DNA of 64,000 nt, taken from assembly GCA_020635725.1 (NCBI GenBank), contig JACJZF010000005.1:124001-188000 (forward strand). Direction: 5' to 3'. Source of the DNA: Flavobacteriales bacterium (GTDB lineage: Bacteria > Bacteroidota > Bacteroidia > Flavobacteriales_F > PHOS-HE28). Position 1 is the stretch's first letter, and every line of letters starts with the position of its first letter. The translations under genes and the position numbers were made by a program. Under the pieces are notes generated by a model. It was not told where the DNA came from and did no database searches. It saw only the letters and a list, made by a program, of their open reading frames with translations. Of the stretch, positions 62,355 to 64,000 are shown one piece after another.

Positions 62355-63563
62355 TCACCTAAGCCGGAACCCCTCCATGGCCTTCCGGATCGCCCCTTCC
62401 ATCTTCGACAGGAACGCATCGAGTTCGGCTTCGGTCCAAGTCACGCGGATGTTGAAGCTGATGAGCCGGCACATGACGGCATCGCTCTTCGGGAACTTCA
62501 GGGTCTTGAGGTCCTGCGGCAGGCCGAGTTCGTGGGCCACCATCCGGAACGGCATGCTCAGGTTCTTCACCTGGTCCCACTGCTTGATGTAGTGGTACAT
62601 GTTGTCGTACCAGTACCCCACTCCGATTCCGGCCTCGCCCAGCAGCTTCACCGCCTGGCGCGCGGTAGCCTCATTCGGCATGAGCAGGTGGAAGAAGGTG
62701 GCGCTGTCGCCGGCATCGTCGCATTGCTTCCGGAAGGCCAGTCCCGGGATTCGCGCAAGGCGCTCCTGGATCACGGCCTTGTGCTTACGCTGCTGGCTGA
62801 GGATGTAGGGCAGCTTCCGGGCCTGGGCTAGTCCGATGGCCGCGTTGATCTCCCCGATCCGGAAGTTGGTGCCGAGCACGGGGTGCAGCTCCATGCCGCG
62901 GTTGTCGCCCACGTGTGTGTGGCCGTGGTCGCTGATGTATTCCGCGGTTCGGACCAGTTGTTCATCATCGCTGATGATCACGCCGCCCTCGCCGCAGGTG
63001 TTGATCTTGAAGAAGTCGAAGCTGAAGCTGCCCATCTTCCCGTACAGCCCGAGGTGCTTGCCCTTGTAGGTGGCGCCGAGCGCTTGAGCGGTATCCTCGA
63101 TCAACAAGATGCCCTTCTCCTTGCAAACCGCCAGGATGCCGTCCAGATCGGCCGAGGCGCCGCACATGTGCACCAGCAGCACGGCCTTGGTCTTGGGTGT
63201 GATGGCCTCGCGGATGCCTTCGGCACTGAGGCAGAGCGTCTCGTCGATCTCGGCGAACACCGGGATGGCCCCGGCCCAGAGCACGGCCTCGATGGTGGCC
63301 ACGAAGGTGAAGGGCGGCACGATCACGTGGTCGCCGTAGCCGATGCCGCAGGCCGCGAGCATGGTGCTCACCGCGGTGCTCCCGCTACTTACCGCCAAAG
63401 CGTGCTTCGCCCCGGTGAACGTGGCGATCTCGGCCTCGAAATCCTTCGCCTTCCAATGGCCCTGACGCTGAGCGTCGTGGTTGTACCGGAACAGGACGCC
63501 CGTGTTCAGGACATCCATCACCTCCTTGCGTTCCTCGTCGCCGAAAAGCTCAGTACCGGGCAT
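62355..63563 (-). CDS. DegT/DnrJ/EryC1/StrS aminotransferase (KdnA-like)
   Basis: 402 residues. PLP fold type I sugar aminotransferase: VSSGSTAVSTML, VPPFTFVATIEAVLWAG, ILLIEDTAQALGATYKGKHLG, and Schiff-base Lys in FSFDFFKINTCGEGGV. The N-terminus (MPGTELFGDEERKEVMDV, GVLFRYNH) recalls KdnA, which makes 8-amino-Kdo for lipopolysaccharide; that call is from pattern memory. A TACTTTTG box lies 19 nt upstream. Confidence 0.87.
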   Translation of the reverse strand: MPGTELFGDEERKEVMDVLNTGVLFRYNHDAQRQGHWKAKDFEAEIATFTGAKHALAVSSGSTAVSTMLAACGIGYGDHVIVPPFTFVATIEAVLWAGAIPVFAEIDETLCLSAEGIREAITPKTKAVLLVHMCGASADLDGILAVCKEKGILLIEDTAQALGATYKGKHLGLYGKMGSFSFDFFKINTCGEGGVIISDDEQLVRTAEYISDHGHTHVGDNRGMELHPVLGTNFRIGEINAAIGLAQARKLPYILSQQRKHKAVIQERLARIPGLAFRKQCDDAGDSATFFHLLMPNEATARQAVKLLGEAGIGVGYWYDNMYHYIKQWDQVKNLSMPFRMVAHELGLPQDLKTLKFPKSDAVMCRLISFNIRVTWTEAELDAFLSKMEGAIRKAMEGFRLR

Positions 63564-63582
63564 CGTGCTCGTGATTGTGCGC

Positions 63583-63590
63583 CAAAAGTA
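63583..63590 (-). promoter_or_regulatory. -7 box TACTTTTG of the DegT aminotransferase gene
   Basis: Exact TAnnTTTG match, 19 nt before the ATG at 63563. Confidence 0.55.
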
Positions 63591-63655
63591 GCCCCGGTCA
63601 GGATGAACGGTGCCGCACGACCAAGGCGTACTTTACCGCTCGTACCATCGTTCCG

Positions 63656-64000
63656 ATGTTCATGATCAAGCCCTTCCGCACAGCGCTCTCCGTCGTTCTC
63701 CTCCTCACCGCCCCCTTCAGCGTGTTCTCGCAAGGCTGCAGCGATGCCGGGGTATGCACGGCCGGCCCGATCGGCGAGGTGCAGAACCCCGCTGATTCCT
63801 TAGGCCAAGCCGAAGAATTCCGGCACATGGCCCGGCTCACGTTCAGCTACGGGGCTGGGGAACAAGGCGTCACCGTGGTGCAGGTGGTGCCAGAAATAGG
63901 CATCGGGTTGACCGACCGGCTGGGCTTGCAGCTGAAGGTGCCCTATGTGAGCGCCAGCGGCAACCTGGGTTCGAACAGCGGCGTGGGCGACCCCACCCTG
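63656..64000 (+). CDS. Outer-membrane beta-barrel-like protein, 3' partial
   Basis: 115 codons to the right edge, starting with a signal peptide (FRTALSVVLLLTAPFSVFSQ). The mature start GCSDAGVCTAGPIG is followed by alternating hydrophobic strands (LTFSYGAGEQGVTVVQVVPE, IGIGLTDRLGLQLKVPYVSA) and SGVGDPTL, the pattern of transporter/porin-like barrels in Bacteroidota. Start ATG at 63656 or 63662. The C-terminal part is outside the window. An imperfect TACTTTAC box lies 19 nt upstream. Confidence 0.65.
   Translation, partial: MFMIKPFRTALSVVLLLTAPFSVFSQGCSDAGVCTAGPIGEVQNPADSLGQAEEFRHMARLTFSYGAGEQGVTVVQVVPEIGIGLTDRLGLQLKVPYVSASGNLGSNSGVGDPTL

Overview
The window looks like a chromosome segment of a high-GC member of the Bacteroidota, most likely Flavobacteriales. 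Reasons: T9SS-type C-terminal sorting tails on secreted proteins, the bamD-rpoZ-coaBC-DUF4835(PorD)-recN cluster, DUF3276, DUF5683 and DUF1573 proteins, a long NusB, a serine-palmitoyltransferase-like enzyme, few Shine-Dalgarno sites, and many promoter boxes of the Bacteroidota type TAnnTTTG or its GC-rich variant TAnnTTCG. No rRNA, tRNA, CRISPR array, IS element or prophage was seen.

Layout. 1-4.6 kb: a secreted esterase (cut by the left edge), a secreted endonuclease I, then a visibly GC-poorer accessory island holding a 5'-truncated RHS/polymorphic-toxin tip, an overlapping MORN/YwqK-like lipoprotein (candidate immunity protein) and the tail of a decayed HTH regulator. 4.6-11.6 kb: LOG hydrolase, alpha-oxoamine synthase, and the bamD-to-recN operon. 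11.6-15.2 kb: a very large secreted lysyl-oxidase-like protein. 15.3-21.4 kb: fabI, a TPR protein ending in an inactive-looking caspase fold, and a beta-propeller/adenylate cyclase receptor. 21.4-28.9 kb (minus strand): Nudix hydrolase, TPR lipoprotein, two signal peptidases, dapB, DUF5683, parB, parA and a metallo-hydrolase. 29-36.6 kb: DUF3276, an ABC exporter, then leucine dehydrogenase-nusB-DUF1573-yajC-coaE, an exonuclease and an acyltransferase. 36.6-43.8 kb: thioredoxin-like protein, cyclophilin, DEAD helicase, sensor kinase, cutC and a GH2 beta-mannosidase. 43.9-51.0 kb: two large T9SS-type exported proteins around a 1 kb gap without a convincing gene. 51.2-57.3 kb (minus strand): split transketolase with a VWA gene between its halves, then ECF sigma factor, anti-sigma-like protein, Spy-like protein and a class III aminotransferase. 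57.5-64 kb: ychF, zinc peptidase, LPP20-like lipoprotein, SRPBCC/GyrI-like protein, dipeptide epimerase, DegT aminotransferase and the start of an outer-membrane protein.

Most genes are housekeeping (envelope assembly, protein export, CoA, fatty-acid and lysine synthesis, chromosome partition). The most unusual material is the RHS-tip island, the truncated pseudo-caspase next to a propeller-cyclase, the lysyl-oxidase protein with its repeated tail, the VWA gene inside the transketolase operon beside an ECF stress cassette, the promoter boxes lying only 4-6 nt before start codons, and three convergent gene pairs that share one CTAG as both stop codons.
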